A stretch of 9,273 nucleotides of DNA from Sulfurimonas sp. (GTDB taxonomy: Bacteria; Campylobacterota; Campylobacteria; Campylobacterales; Sulfurimonadaceae): NCBI GenBank assembly GCA_027858865.1, contig JAQIBW010000146.1, forward strand, positions 1 to 9,273, given 5' to 3'. The notes below the pieces were generated by a model, which was given only the letters and a program-made list of their open reading frames with translations, was not told the origin of the DNA and ran no database searches. This document shows, piece by piece, positions 1 through 6,432 of this stretch; position 1 is the first letter of the stretch; every line of letters starts with the position of its first letter. A program made the position numbers and the translations under genes.

Positions 1-1872
1 ATTAACTATCTCAAAACAGAAGAAATCTTAAAAGAGAACAATGCAAAATATAGAAAACTAAAAGAGCTATATGAAAACATCATAAACAGTACAGAAAATT
101 TAATGTTTGTAAAAGATACTAACTTTTCTTATATCGCTTGCAATCATGCTTTTGAAAAGTTTGTTGGTAAATCCAGAGATGAGATTATAGGAAAATATGA
201 TTATGATGTTTTTTCAAAAGAGGTAGCTGATTCTTTCAGTAAGCATGTAGAGGAGATGCTAAAAACAAATAAATCAAAAACTAATTTTGAATGGGTTACA
301 TACCCTAATGGAGAAAAAATTTACCTTGTAACTATAAAATCTCCTTTGGTAGATTCTAAAGGAAATATATTTGGTCTTGTTGGAAATTCTATAAACATGA
401 CAAAACAAAAAAAGGTTGAGAAAGAGTTAAGTGTTTCAAATGACAAATTTGAAAAAGCATTTAATAATACACCCAACATCATCATTATAAGCAACTTGAA
501 AACAGGTAAGATTTACGATGTTAATAAAACTTTTACAAATTTGATAGGATATAAAAAAGATGAAGTCATTGGGAAAACAACATTTGAAATAGACCTATGG
601 CATGATTTTGAAGATAGAAATAAATACTTAGAAACTTTTAATAAATTTGGTTCTATTGATGGTGATATATATAAGATTAATACTAAACATAAAAACATAA
701 TAATAGGCAAAGTACATGCAAGTTTAATTACCATAAGTGGAGAAGAATACATCTTAGCAGTAGCAGAAGATATAACAGAAAAGCAAAAGAACTTAAAACT
801 TTTAGAAGAGAAAAAAAGAGAGCTTGAAACTATCATCCAAGAAGCTCCAAATCCAATTATGCTACATAATGAAAATGGTAAAGTTCTTCTAGTAAATAAA
901 GTATGGGAAGAATTAACAGGTTATAAGTACGAAGAGATAGATACTATCGCTAAGTGGACAAAAAAAGCTTATGGCGAAAAAATGTTAGTCGCAAAAGAAC
1001 GTATGGATATACTATATCCCATACATGGTAAGGTTGATGAGGGAGAATATAACATTATTACAAAAGATGGAGAGACTATTATATGGCAGTTTAGTTCTGC
1101 TCCTCTAGGTATTATCGATGGTGTTAGAACTGTTATATCATCTGGCATGGATATTACAGAGTTAAAACATAAAGATGACCTTATAATGATGCAGTCTCGT
1201 CATGCTGCTATGGGGGAGATGATAGGTATGATAGCTCATCAATGGAGACAACCCATAAGTGTAATCGCGATGGTTGCCAATAATGTACTCTTAGATATTG
1301 CACTAGACAGCTTCGATGCTACACAAGCTGAGAAATTTGCTCAAACTATTCTAAATCAAACATCGCATCTATCAAAAACCATAGATGACTTTAGAAATTT
1401 CTTTAAGCCAGACAAGGAAGTCTCAAAAGTTAAACTGCAAGACATCATAGAAGAAACGATTACCATTGTTAACAATAGCCTTATACATAATAATATAACA
1501 CTTAAAACTTCTTTCAAATCAAACTCTGAAGTAGATGCTTATCCAAGAGAACTGATGCAGGTTTTTGTAAATATTATAAATAATGCAAAAGATGCCATAA
1601 CGTCTAACTCCATTGAAAAACCAATAATACAAATCAAAGTATATGATGATGATAAATATGTAAATACCGAAATTTGTGATAACGGAAAAGGTATAGATGC
1701 AGCTGTTTTACCAAAAATATTTGATCCTTACTATACAACTAAAGATGAAAAAACTGGAACAGGATTAGGACTTTATATGAGTAAGATGATTATTGAAAAT
1801 CATCTTAATGGAGTCATTGAAGCAAAGAACGATGAACAAGGGGCTTGTTTAAGGGTTAGGCTACTTAAATAA
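1..1872 (+). CDS. Multi-PAS sensor histidine kinase, 5'-truncated by window edge
   Basis: The reading frame is open from base 1, so the ATG at 103 lies inside a PAS domain and is not the real start; 623 residues are visible. It should autophosphorylate on His and pass the phosphate to a response regulator, probably the one encoded next. Counting from base 1, a charged helical stretch (1-33) leads into three PAS domains (about 24-130, 145-260 and 274-388). The dimerisation/phosphoacceptor helix follows, with H-box AHQWRQP and phospho-His413. The HATPase domain shows the N-box (NIINNAKDAI from Asn524), G1 (DNGKG, 560-564), the F-box (FDPYYTTK) and G2 (GTGLGL, 586-591), so the kinase looks catalytically complete. 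No membrane segment is visible; any sensor or transmembrane part would lie upstream. The PAS ligand cannot be told from sequence. The kinase assignment is secure; the pairing with the next gene is inferred from adjacency. Confidence 0.95.
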   Translation: MNYLKTEEILKENNAKYRKLKELYENIINSTENLMFVKDTNFSYIACNHAFEKFVGKSRDEIIGKYDYDVFSKEVADSFSKHVEEMLKTNKSKTNFEWVTYPNGEKIYLVTIKSPLVDSKGNIFGLVGNSINMTKQKKVEKELSVSNDKFEKAFNNTPNIIIISNLKTGKIYDVNKTFTNLIGYKKDEVIGKTTFEIDLWHDFEDRNKYLETFNKFGSIDGDIYKINTKHKNIIIGKVHASLITISGEEYILAVAEDITEKQKNLKLLEEKKRELETIIQEAPNPIMLHNENGKVLLVNKVWEELTGYKYEEIDTIAKWTKKAYGEKMLVAKERMDILYPIHGKVDEGEYNIITKDGETIIWQFSSAPLGIIDGVRTVISSGMDITELKHKDDLIMMQSRHAAMGEMIGMIAHQWRQPISVIAMVANNVLLDIALDSFDATQAEKFAQTILNQTSHLSKTIDDFRNFFKPDKEVSKVKLQDIIEETITIVNNSLIHNNITLKTSFKSNSEVDAYPRELMQVFVNIINNAKDAITSNSIEKPIIQIKVYDDDKYVNTEICDNGKGIDAAVLPKIFDPYYTTKDEKTGTGLGLYMSKMIIENHLNGVIEAKNDEQGACLRVRLLK

Positions 1873-1911
1873 TAATTTGATAGTTATTTATTATATTTAA
1901 TGAACATAAGT

Positions 1912-1917
1912 TATGAT
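1912..1917 (+). promoter_or_regulatory. Possible -10 box upstream of the response regulator
   Basis: TATGAT matches the TATAAT consensus in five of six positions and sits in the 97-base gap between kinase and regulator. It would put the transcription start near 1924 and leave a leader of about 45 bases. No good -35 is seen, and in DNA this AT-rich such a match arises easily by chance. Read-through from the kinase gene is equally possible. Confidence 0.25.
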
Positions 1918-1930
1918 AACATAATCAGAA

Positions 1931-1950
1931 TAAACTAGATTAAACTAGAT
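1931..1950 (+). repeat. 10-bp tandem direct repeat in the regulator leader
   Basis: TAAACTAGAT occurs twice in immediate succession, followed by a partial third copy (TAAA, 1951-1954) that runs into the ribosome binding site AAGGGAG (1954-1960) of the next gene. The period of 10 bp is close to one helical turn, so the repeats would present the same DNA face. It may be a protein-binding site or simply replication slippage. Confidence 0.6.
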
Positions 1951-1969
1951 TAAAAGGGAGAAATATCTT

Positions 1970-3478
1970 ATGCTCGATAAGCTAAAAACAAAAATAGCTT
2001 TACTCAAAGAAAAAGCAGGACACTTCTCTGTACTATATGTGGAAGATGAACAAATCCTCCGCGAAGGTATTAGCACTTTTTTAAGTAATATATTCACAAA
2101 GCTTGATACAGCTCCAGATGGAGCTGAAGGCCTCAAAAAATATACTCAAAACAAATACGACATACTCATCACAGATATTCAGATGCCAAATATGGATGGG
2201 ATCGAGATGATTCGTAATATCAAAGAGATTAATGAAAAACAAGAGATTATTGTTATTTCTGCATACACTGATTCAGAATACTTAACTCAGTGTATAGGGC
2301 TTGGGGTTACAGGTTACATAGTTAAGCCTGTAGAGTTTCCTCAAATATTAAAAATACTTTGGCAGTCAGTTGATAAACTATCGGCATTTCGTGAAAACGA
2401 AATTTACAAAGAAGAGCTAGAAGTAATGGTTGAAGAGAGAACACAAGATGTCCTTAAGCTGCAACATGAACAAGTACAAAACTATCAACATGCCATCCAT
2501 TCTCTTGTAAAAATGATAGAAGCACGAGATACATATACAGGTGGTCATAGCGAACGCGTTGCCCAATACTCAAAAGATATTGCCGAGGCGATGGGATTGT
2601 CGACACAAGAGTGCAACATGATTTTTGAAGCAGGAATATTACACGACATTGGTAAAATCATAACACCTGATGCTATTTTACTAAAACCAAATCAGTTAAC
2701 TGATAATGAGTACGCTTTGATAAAAGACCATGTAACGGCGGGATATAACATTCTTCATGAAATCCCGATGTACCATGAGTTAGCAACTATAGTACACGCA
2801 CATCATGAACACTATGATGGAAGTGGGTATCCTAAAGGGTTAAAAGGTGATGAGATTCCCTTAGCCTCAAGAATTATGTCTGTAGCCGACTCATTTGATG
2901 CTATGACTACAAGACGAGTATATAAAGCTAGAAAGAGTATTCCTCAAGCTATTGAAGAATTAGAAAAATATAGTGGTATTTGGTATGACTCCAAAGTAAT
3001 TGCGAGTGCTAAAGAGGTTTTACAATCTGTTGATCTTAAAAACAGTCCAGAACAACTTCCCAACACTTTGATAGATGATGAACGTTTTGCATACTTTTAT
3101 AAAGACCCGTTAACACATCTTTATAACAACTACTATCTTGATTTTGTTTTACAATCTAGCAAAGAAGCAAAAAAAGATCTTTATCTAAACATACTCTATA
3201 TGAAAAACTTTTCTATATATAACAAAGAGTATGGTTGGCATGAAGGTGATATAGTCCTTCAAAGCTTTAGTGAGTATCTAAAATTAGAATACCCACACCA
3301 TCAAATCTTTCGTATCTTTGGTGATGACTTTGTTCTCTTAAGTGAAAAAGATTTCAGAATAGGTTTAGATAAAACCAATTCTATTTCTCTGTTTAAGACT
3401 AACCACCTCTCTTGTTATAGCAAATATTATAACCTACAAGAAGAGAGTGTTAACTCATTTAAAGATTTACAAGATTAA
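1970..3478 (+). CDS. Response regulator REC-HD-GYP with degenerate C-terminal GGDEF domain
   Basis: Predicted cytoplasmic phosphorylation-controlled cyclic-di-GMP phosphodiesterase of 502 residues. The REC domain (about 19-135) has the acidic pair Glu25/Asp26, phosphoacceptor Asp69 (ITDIQMPNMDG), Ser97 and Lys119-Pro120. A helical linker (136-175) joins it to an HD-GYP domain (about 176-355) with a full set of signature residues: His193, His225-Asp226, His254, His278-His279, the motif DGSGYP (283-288) and Asp307. Cyclic-di-GMP hydrolysis is therefore likely. After it, residues 370-480 resemble a GGDEF domain (DPLTHLYNN, 379-387; YGWHEGD, 421-427), but the signature reads FGDDF (450-454) and the first metal Asp is replaced by Tyr410, so cyclase activity is unlikely. 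The ATG follows AAGGGAG with a 9-base gap. Its partner is probably the kinase upstream. The output (motility, biofilm or other) cannot be told. Confidence 0.93.
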   Translation: MLDKLKTKIALLKEKAGHFSVLYVEDEQILREGISTFLSNIFTKLDTAPDGAEGLKKYTQNKYDILITDIQMPNMDGIEMIRNIKEINEKQEIIVISAYTDSEYLTQCIGLGVTGYIVKPVEFPQILKILWQSVDKLSAFRENEIYKEELEVMVEERTQDVLKLQHEQVQNYQHAIHSLVKMIEARDTYTGGHSERVAQYSKDIAEAMGLSTQECNMIFEAGILHDIGKIITPDAILLKPNQLTDNEYALIKDHVTAGYNILHEIPMYHELATIVHAHHEHYDGSGYPKGLKGDEIPLASRIMSVADSFDAMTTRRVYKARKSIPQAIEELEKYSGIWYDSKVIASAKEVLQSVDLKNSPEQLPNTLIDDERFAYFYKDPLTHLYNNYYLDFVLQSSKEAKKDLYLNILYMKNFSIYNKEYGWHEGDIVLQSFSEYLKLEYPHHQIFRIFGDDFVLLSEKDFRIGLDKTNSISLFKTNHLSCYSKYYNLQEESVNSFKDLQD

Positions 3479-3495
3479 TTTACCAAAGGATCTGA

Positions 3496-4212
3496 ATGTC
3501 AATAAAAAAACTACTTTTCCTCCCACTTCTACTATCTAACCTTGTCGCATTCTCTATTACTAATGTTCAACTGCTTTATGGAACTTTCGATGGTAACAGT
3601 TACGTTTATGACACAAAAAATGGTGGGAAAACGACTCTGACTCTCGAACACTACAGTTCACTTGAATATGGTGATATTTATGGTTTTGTTGATTACAGTG
3701 TTGCAGATAATGAATTTAAATATCATAACTCTAAAACAGATACTTACGGAGAATTCGCTCCAAGACTAAACCTCAGTAAAGTAACTTCACGTGATTTGAG
3801 TTTTTCATTTGTAAAACAAGTCTATCTTGCATATCAGTACAATGCAAGTAATACTTACAACGCAAACCTAATAGGTCTAGGAAGTGATTTAAATGTTTAT
3901 GGATTTGATGTATTTGGATTAAATGTTTATAAAAAGTACCAAAATATAGGCGAAGACACCTATCAGCTATCTCCATATTACAAAACTAAAACTTTGGGAA
4001 ATATTTTTCATATAACTGGATTTACTGATTGGACAGAGTATGACTTCTTGTCTCAAAATCAATTTTTGTTTGATATGAAAAGACCTCTAAAGATAGAAAA
4101 TCTTTTCATAGGAGCTGAGTGGCACTACTATAAGCAAAAACCACTCGGGCTTAACTTCAACTCAAAAGTAGAATCAAACACCCTTCAGGCAATGATAAAA
4201 TACTCTTGGTAA
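3496..4212 (+). CDS. tsx: Tsx-like outer-membrane channel, putative nucleoside porin
   Basis: Predicted small outer-membrane beta-barrel of the Tsx/OmpK family, whose E. coli member passes nucleosides across the outer membrane. Residues 1-20 form a signal peptide (Lys4-Lys5, hydrophobic core, likely cleavage after VAFS). The rest alternates polar and aromatic residues as in beta-strands and ends in Trp238, the usual C-terminal aromatic for barrel assembly. The segment EFAPRLNLSKVTSRDLSF (86-103) lines up with the E. coli Tsx segment I recall as EIEPRFSIDKLTNTDLSF, and further aromatic stretches (VYLAYQYN, GLGSDLNVYG, HITGFTDW) fit the same family. At 238 residues it is shorter than E. coli Tsx (about 294), so loops are reduced. 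RBS AAAGGA lies 5 bases before the ATG. It starts 17 bases after the response regulator, so co-transcription is likely. Family fairly sure; substrate unproven. Confidence 0.8.
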   Translation: MSIKKLLFLPLLLSNLVAFSITNVQLLYGTFDGNSYVYDTKNGGKTTLTLEHYSSLEYGDIYGFVDYSVADNEFKYHNSKTDTYGEFAPRLNLSKVTSRDLSFSFVKQVYLAYQYNASNTYNANLIGLGSDLNVYGFDVFGLNVYKKYQNIGEDTYQLSPYYKTKTLGNIFHITGFTDWTEYDFLSQNQFLFDMKRPLKIENLFIGAEWHYYKQKPLGLNFNSKVESNTLQAMIKYSW

Positions 4213-4218
4213 AACTTA

Positions 4219-4878
4219 CTACTTCTGAGAGTTAAATCTTGAAAAATACTCTTGAGAATGTTTACAAACAGGACATTTAGCAGGTGCTTTACTACCATAA
4301 TGAATATGTCCACATACTTCACATATCCAAGCTTCTTGAGCATTATCACTAACAAACTCAGAGTCAGCTTCAAGTCTCTTTATAAGTCTGGTAAACATAC
4401 TTTCATGCTCTACCTCAACTTTACCTATACCTTTAAATAGTATAGCCGCCTCTTTATGTCCCTCTTCTTTTGCAATAGCTGCAAAATCAGGATACATAGT
4501 TGTGTTTTCATAGCTTTCACCATTAATTGCATCTTGAAGGTTTTCTTTTGTATTTCCAAAATTATTTTCAGTTGCAGTTGTCATTCTATTTGCTAATGCA
4601 AGTTCCATTTTAGCGTGTTGTTTTTCATTGTTTGCAGCTCTTTGGAAATGTTCAGCAATATCTCTATAACCCTCTTTTTGAGCTACTTTAGAATAATATT
4701 CATACTTGTTTCTAGCTTGTGATTCACCTGCAAATGATTTCATTAGATTTACTATAGTAAGATTTTCTGTAGTCATCTCCATCGCTTGACCACAACAGTG
4801 AAGCTCTCCTCCACCAACACTTTGTACTTCTACAACGTTACCACATTTATTACATTTATATGTCTCATACTGTCTCAT
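4219..4878 (-). CDS. rrc: Desulforubrerythrin (desulforedoxin-rubrerythrin-rubredoxin fusion), peroxide reductase
   Basis: Cytoplasmic non-haem iron protein of 219 residues that should reduce hydrogen peroxide to water with electrons from NAD(P)H via a redox partner. Three iron modules are visible. The N-terminal desulforedoxin-like centre has Cys9, Cys12 and Cys28-Cys29. A ferritin-like four-helix domain (about 40-170) has diiron ligands including Glu52, Glu85xxHis88 and Glu155xxHis158. The C-terminal rubredoxin has Cys186, Cys189, Cys202 and Cys205. This order matches C. jejuni Rrc/desulforubrerythrin, hence the symbol. The start is the ATG at 4878 because GGGAGA lies 8 bases before it; a longer reading from a TTG at 4893 would bury that site. 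It is divergent from the PerR-like gene and converges with the tsx-like gene, leaving 6 bases between stop codons. Regulation is probably through the inverted repeat at 4910-4930. Confidence 0.93.
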   Translation of the reverse strand: MRQYETYKCNKCGNVVEVQSVGGGELHCCGQAMEMTTENLTIVNLMKSFAGESQARNKYEYYSKVAQKEGYRDIAEHFQRAANNEKQHAKMELALANRMTTATENNFGNTKENLQDAINGESYENTTMYPDFAAIAKEEGHKEAAILFKGIGKVEVEHESMFTRLIKRLEADSEFVSDNAQEAWICEVCGHIHYGSKAPAKCPVCKHSQEYFSRFNSQK

Positions 4879-4909
4879 TTTATAATCTCCCAAATTTTTC
4901 TATTTACCT

Positions 4910-4930
4910 AAAGGATAATTTTTATCCTTT
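4910..4930. promoter_or_regulatory. Perfect 9-3-9 inverted repeat, probable PerR/Fur operator for rrc
   Basis: Arms AAAGGATAA (4910-4918) and TTATCCTTT (4922-4930) are exact reverse complements around three T. The inner ATAAT...TTAT pattern resembles known PerR/Fur boxes such as TTATAATnATTATAA. It begins about 5 bases downstream of the predicted rrc -10 box, over the transcription start, where a bound repressor would block initiation. As RNA it could also form a 9-bp hairpin in the rrc leader. Operator function is inferred; the symmetry is seen directly. Confidence 0.7.
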
Positions 4931-4935
4931 GTAAC

Positions 4936-4941
4936 ATTATA
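4936..4941 (-). promoter_or_regulatory. -10 box of the rrc promoter
   Basis: On the minus strand this reads TATAAT, an exact consensus match. Transcription would start near 4929, giving a leader of about 50 bases that carries the inverted repeat and the GGGAGA ribosome binding site. The -35 region is weak (TTATAT at 17-bp spacing), as is common in Campylobacterota. Confidence 0.55.
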
Positions 4942-4955
4942 TTACTATTAAACTT

Positions 4956-4976
4956 AAAATATAATTTTTCTCCTTT
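4956..4976. promoter_or_regulatory. Degenerate second copy of the operator, at the perR promoter
   Basis: These 21 bases match the perfect inverted repeat at 4910-4930 in 18 positions in the same orientation; the last 16 (4961-4976 against 4915-4930) match in 15. Its own dyad symmetry is weaker, with 6 of 9 arm positions pairing. It overlaps the -35 position of the repressor gene, which suggests autoregulation with lower affinity. The centres lie 46 bp apart. Confidence 0.55.
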
Positions 4977-4990
4977 AAACTACTATATTG

Positions 4991-4996
4991 TATAAT
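4991..4996 (+). promoter_or_regulatory. -10 box of the perR-like gene, 6 bases before its ATG
   Basis: TATAAT is an exact consensus hexamer. Usual spacing puts the transcription start at about 5002-5004, on or beside the ATG at 5003, and there is no purine-rich ribosome binding site before that ATG. A leaderless transcript is therefore predicted. The -35 position (4968-4973, TTCTCC) is poor and lies inside the second operator copy. Confidence 0.55.
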
Positions 4997-5002
4997 GTGT
5001 CT

Positions 5003-5404
5003 ATGATTAATTATACAGATGAACTAAGAAGACATAACTTAAAAGCAACACCGCAAAGATTGGCGATTAGTAATGCACTGCACTCTAGTGGTCATATAAA
5101 CATAGATAAACTTTATGAGTTAATGCTCAAAAAATTCAACTCTATTTCTCTAGCAACTATATACAAGAACATTAACTTAATGCTTGAAAACTCCTACATT
5201 CAAGAGGTTAAGATTCCTCAAAATAAGTCAGTTTATGAGCTTACAAAAAATTATCATTCTCATCTTGTTTGTACTAAATGTGAAGAAGTTGAAGATATTA
5301 AACTCAATATGAACCCTATTTTAAGTGAAGTAAACTCTAACTCTAATTTTGAAATATCTAAAACAGATGTAGTTCTATCGGGAATCTGTAAAGACTGTCA
5401 ATAA
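5003..5404 (+). CDS. perR: Fur-family metalloregulator, PerR-like peroxide repressor
   Basis: Cytoplasmic DNA-binding repressor of 133 residues with a winged-helix domain (about 1-75, signature LKATPQRLAI at 13-22 and recognition region SLATIYKN) and a metal-binding dimerisation domain. Structural zinc Cys90, Cys93, Cys129 and Cys132 are present. Regulatory-site residues correspond to B. subtilis PerR His37, Asp85, His91, His93 and Asp104 as His31, Glu79, His85, His87 and Asp98. The Asp at the last position is PerR-like (Fur has Glu there), while Glu79 is Fur-like. Divergence from the peroxide reductase gene across shared operator-like repeats also supports PerR. The start is the ATG at 5003; a TTG at 4988 would place the -10 box TATAAT inside the coding region. 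Fur family is certain; PerR rather than Fur is probable. Confidence 0.85.
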   Translation: MINYTDELRRHNLKATPQRLAISNALHSSGHINIDKLYELMLKKFNSISLATIYKNINLMLENSYIQEVKIPQNKSVYELTKNYHSHLVCTKCEEVEDIKLNMNPILSEVNSNSNFEISKTDVVLSGICKDCQ

Positions 5405-5454
5405 TTCTTCTTATAATTTCTATTACTTTTAACAACTCCTCAGCACTACTACTA

Positions 5455-5460
5455 TATAAT
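5455..5460 (+). promoter_or_regulatory. -10 box of the prs-lepA-comF promoter
   Basis: TATAAT is an exact consensus match 31 bases before the prs ATG and would give a leader of about 25 bases containing the ribosome binding site. No convincing -35 is seen at normal spacing; TTAACA (5429-5434) is 20 bp away, which is too far. Another TATAAT at 5412-5417 is a weaker alternative by position. Confidence 0.5.
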
Positions 5461-5491
5461 CGCGTTATCAATTTTTCCAAGAAGGAATCCC

Positions 5492-6418
5492 ATGCGTGGT
5501 TATAAAATTTTTGCAGGTACTGCAAGTATAGATTTTGCAAAAGAAATTTGTCAAGTTCTAGATGTTCCGTTAGCTAAAGCTGAAACAAAAAGATTTAGTG
5601 ATGGCGAGATTTCAGTTCAAATAGCTGAAAGTGTTCGTGGTCGTGATGTGTTTATAGTGCAAAGTACAGGTGCTCCGTCAAACGACAACCTTATGGAACT
5701 TCTTATTATGACAGACGCACTTCGTCGTTCATCTGCAAACAGCATTACAGCTGTAGTTCCTTACTATGGTTATGCAAGACAAGACAGAAAAGCTGCTCCT
5801 CGTGTTCCAATCACTGCAAGACTCGTTGCAGATATGTATGAGACTGCAGGAATCAATAGAGTGGTAACTATAGATCTTCATGCTGGTCAGATTCAAGGGT
5901 TCTTTAACATTCCAGTTGACAATCTTTACGGCTCTATTACGTTTGAGCATTATATTAAAAGTAAAAACCTTAAAAAACCTATCATCGCTTCTCCGGATAT
6001 CGGTGGTGTAGCTCGTGCTCGTTACTTTGCCAAAAGAATGGGTTTAGATATGGTTATCGTTGATAAACGCCGTGAAAAAGCTAACGAGAGTGAGGTTATG
6101 AACATTATCGGAGATGTTGAAGGTTACGATGTTATTATGATTGATGACATGGTAGATACTGCTGGGACTATGGTTAAAGCTGCTACTGCTCTTAAAAACT
6201 GCGGTGCAACTTCTGTTATGGCATGTGCTACGCACGCTGTTCTTAGTGGAAACGCGTATGAGAACCTACAAAACGGTGAACTTGATGAACTAATAGTTAC
6301 AAATACTTTAGAATCAAAACCGCATGAAAAAATAAAAGTATTAACTGTTGCTCCTCTTTTTGCAGAAGTAATTCGTCGTGTTTACCACAACGAAAGCGTT
6401 AACGGACTTTTTGAATAA
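5492..6418 (+). CDS. prs: Ribose-phosphate pyrophosphokinase (PRPP synthetase)
   Basis: Makes PRPP from ribose 5-phosphate and ATP, the precursor for purines, pyrimidines, NAD, histidine and tryptophan. At 308 residues it matches class I enzymes (about 310-315). Clear motifs are the ATP-binding PYYGYARQDRK (90-100), the metal-binding DLHAGQIQGFF (128-138, His130), the flexible-loop DKRR (191-194) and the ribose-5-phosphate/PRPP loop DDMVDTAGT (218-226). RBS AAGGA lies 5 bases before the ATG. It appears to head an operon: lepA begins 14 bases after its stop codon, and a further phosphoribosyltransferase-type gene (comF) follows lepA. Nothing unusual is seen in the protein, and all key residues are present. 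Confidence 0.97.
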   Translation: MRGYKIFAGTASIDFAKEICQVLDVPLAKAETKRFSDGEISVQIAESVRGRDVFIVQSTGAPSNDNLMELLIMTDALRRSSANSITAVVPYYGYARQDRKAAPRVPITARLVADMYETAGINRVVTIDLHAGQIQGFFNIPVDNLYGSITFEHYIKSKNLKKPIIASPDIGGVARARYFAKRMGLDMVIVDKRREKANESEVMNIIGDVEGYDVIMIDDMVDTAGTMVKAATALKNCGATSVMACATHAVLSGNAYENLQNGELDELIVTNTLESKPHEKIKVLTVAPLFAEVIRRVYHNESVNGLFE

Positions 6419-6432
6419 ATAGAGGTAAATAA

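Noticed and set aside
103..105. ATG as the start of the histidine kinase
   Set aside because: The frame is open back to base 1 and this codon falls inside the first PAS domain with no ribosome binding site; the gene is truncated by the window.
4245..4265. Short palindrome (CTCTTGAGAA region) near the convergent stops as a terminator
   Set aside because: It lies inside the rrc coding region, the stem is too short, and there is no T-run.
4252..4440. Plus-strand 62-codon reading frame inside rrc, and other short frames opposite prs, tsx and the kinase
   Set aside because: They lie wholly within well-supported genes, have no ribosome binding site and no recognisable protein features; they are shadow frames.
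4891..4893. TTG start giving a 224-residue rrc product
   Set aside because: It overlaps the GGGAGA ribosome binding site that serves the ATG at 4878, where the conserved desulforedoxin-like N-terminus begins.
4988..4990. TTG start giving a 138-residue regulator
   Set aside because: The following codons are the -10 box TATAAT, and Fur-family proteins of this type begin near the ATG at 5003.
5412..5417. Second TATAAT upstream of prs as its main promoter
   Set aside because: It is directly after the perR stop and would leave a leader of about 70 bases; the match at 5455-5460 is better placed. It could still be a minor promoter.
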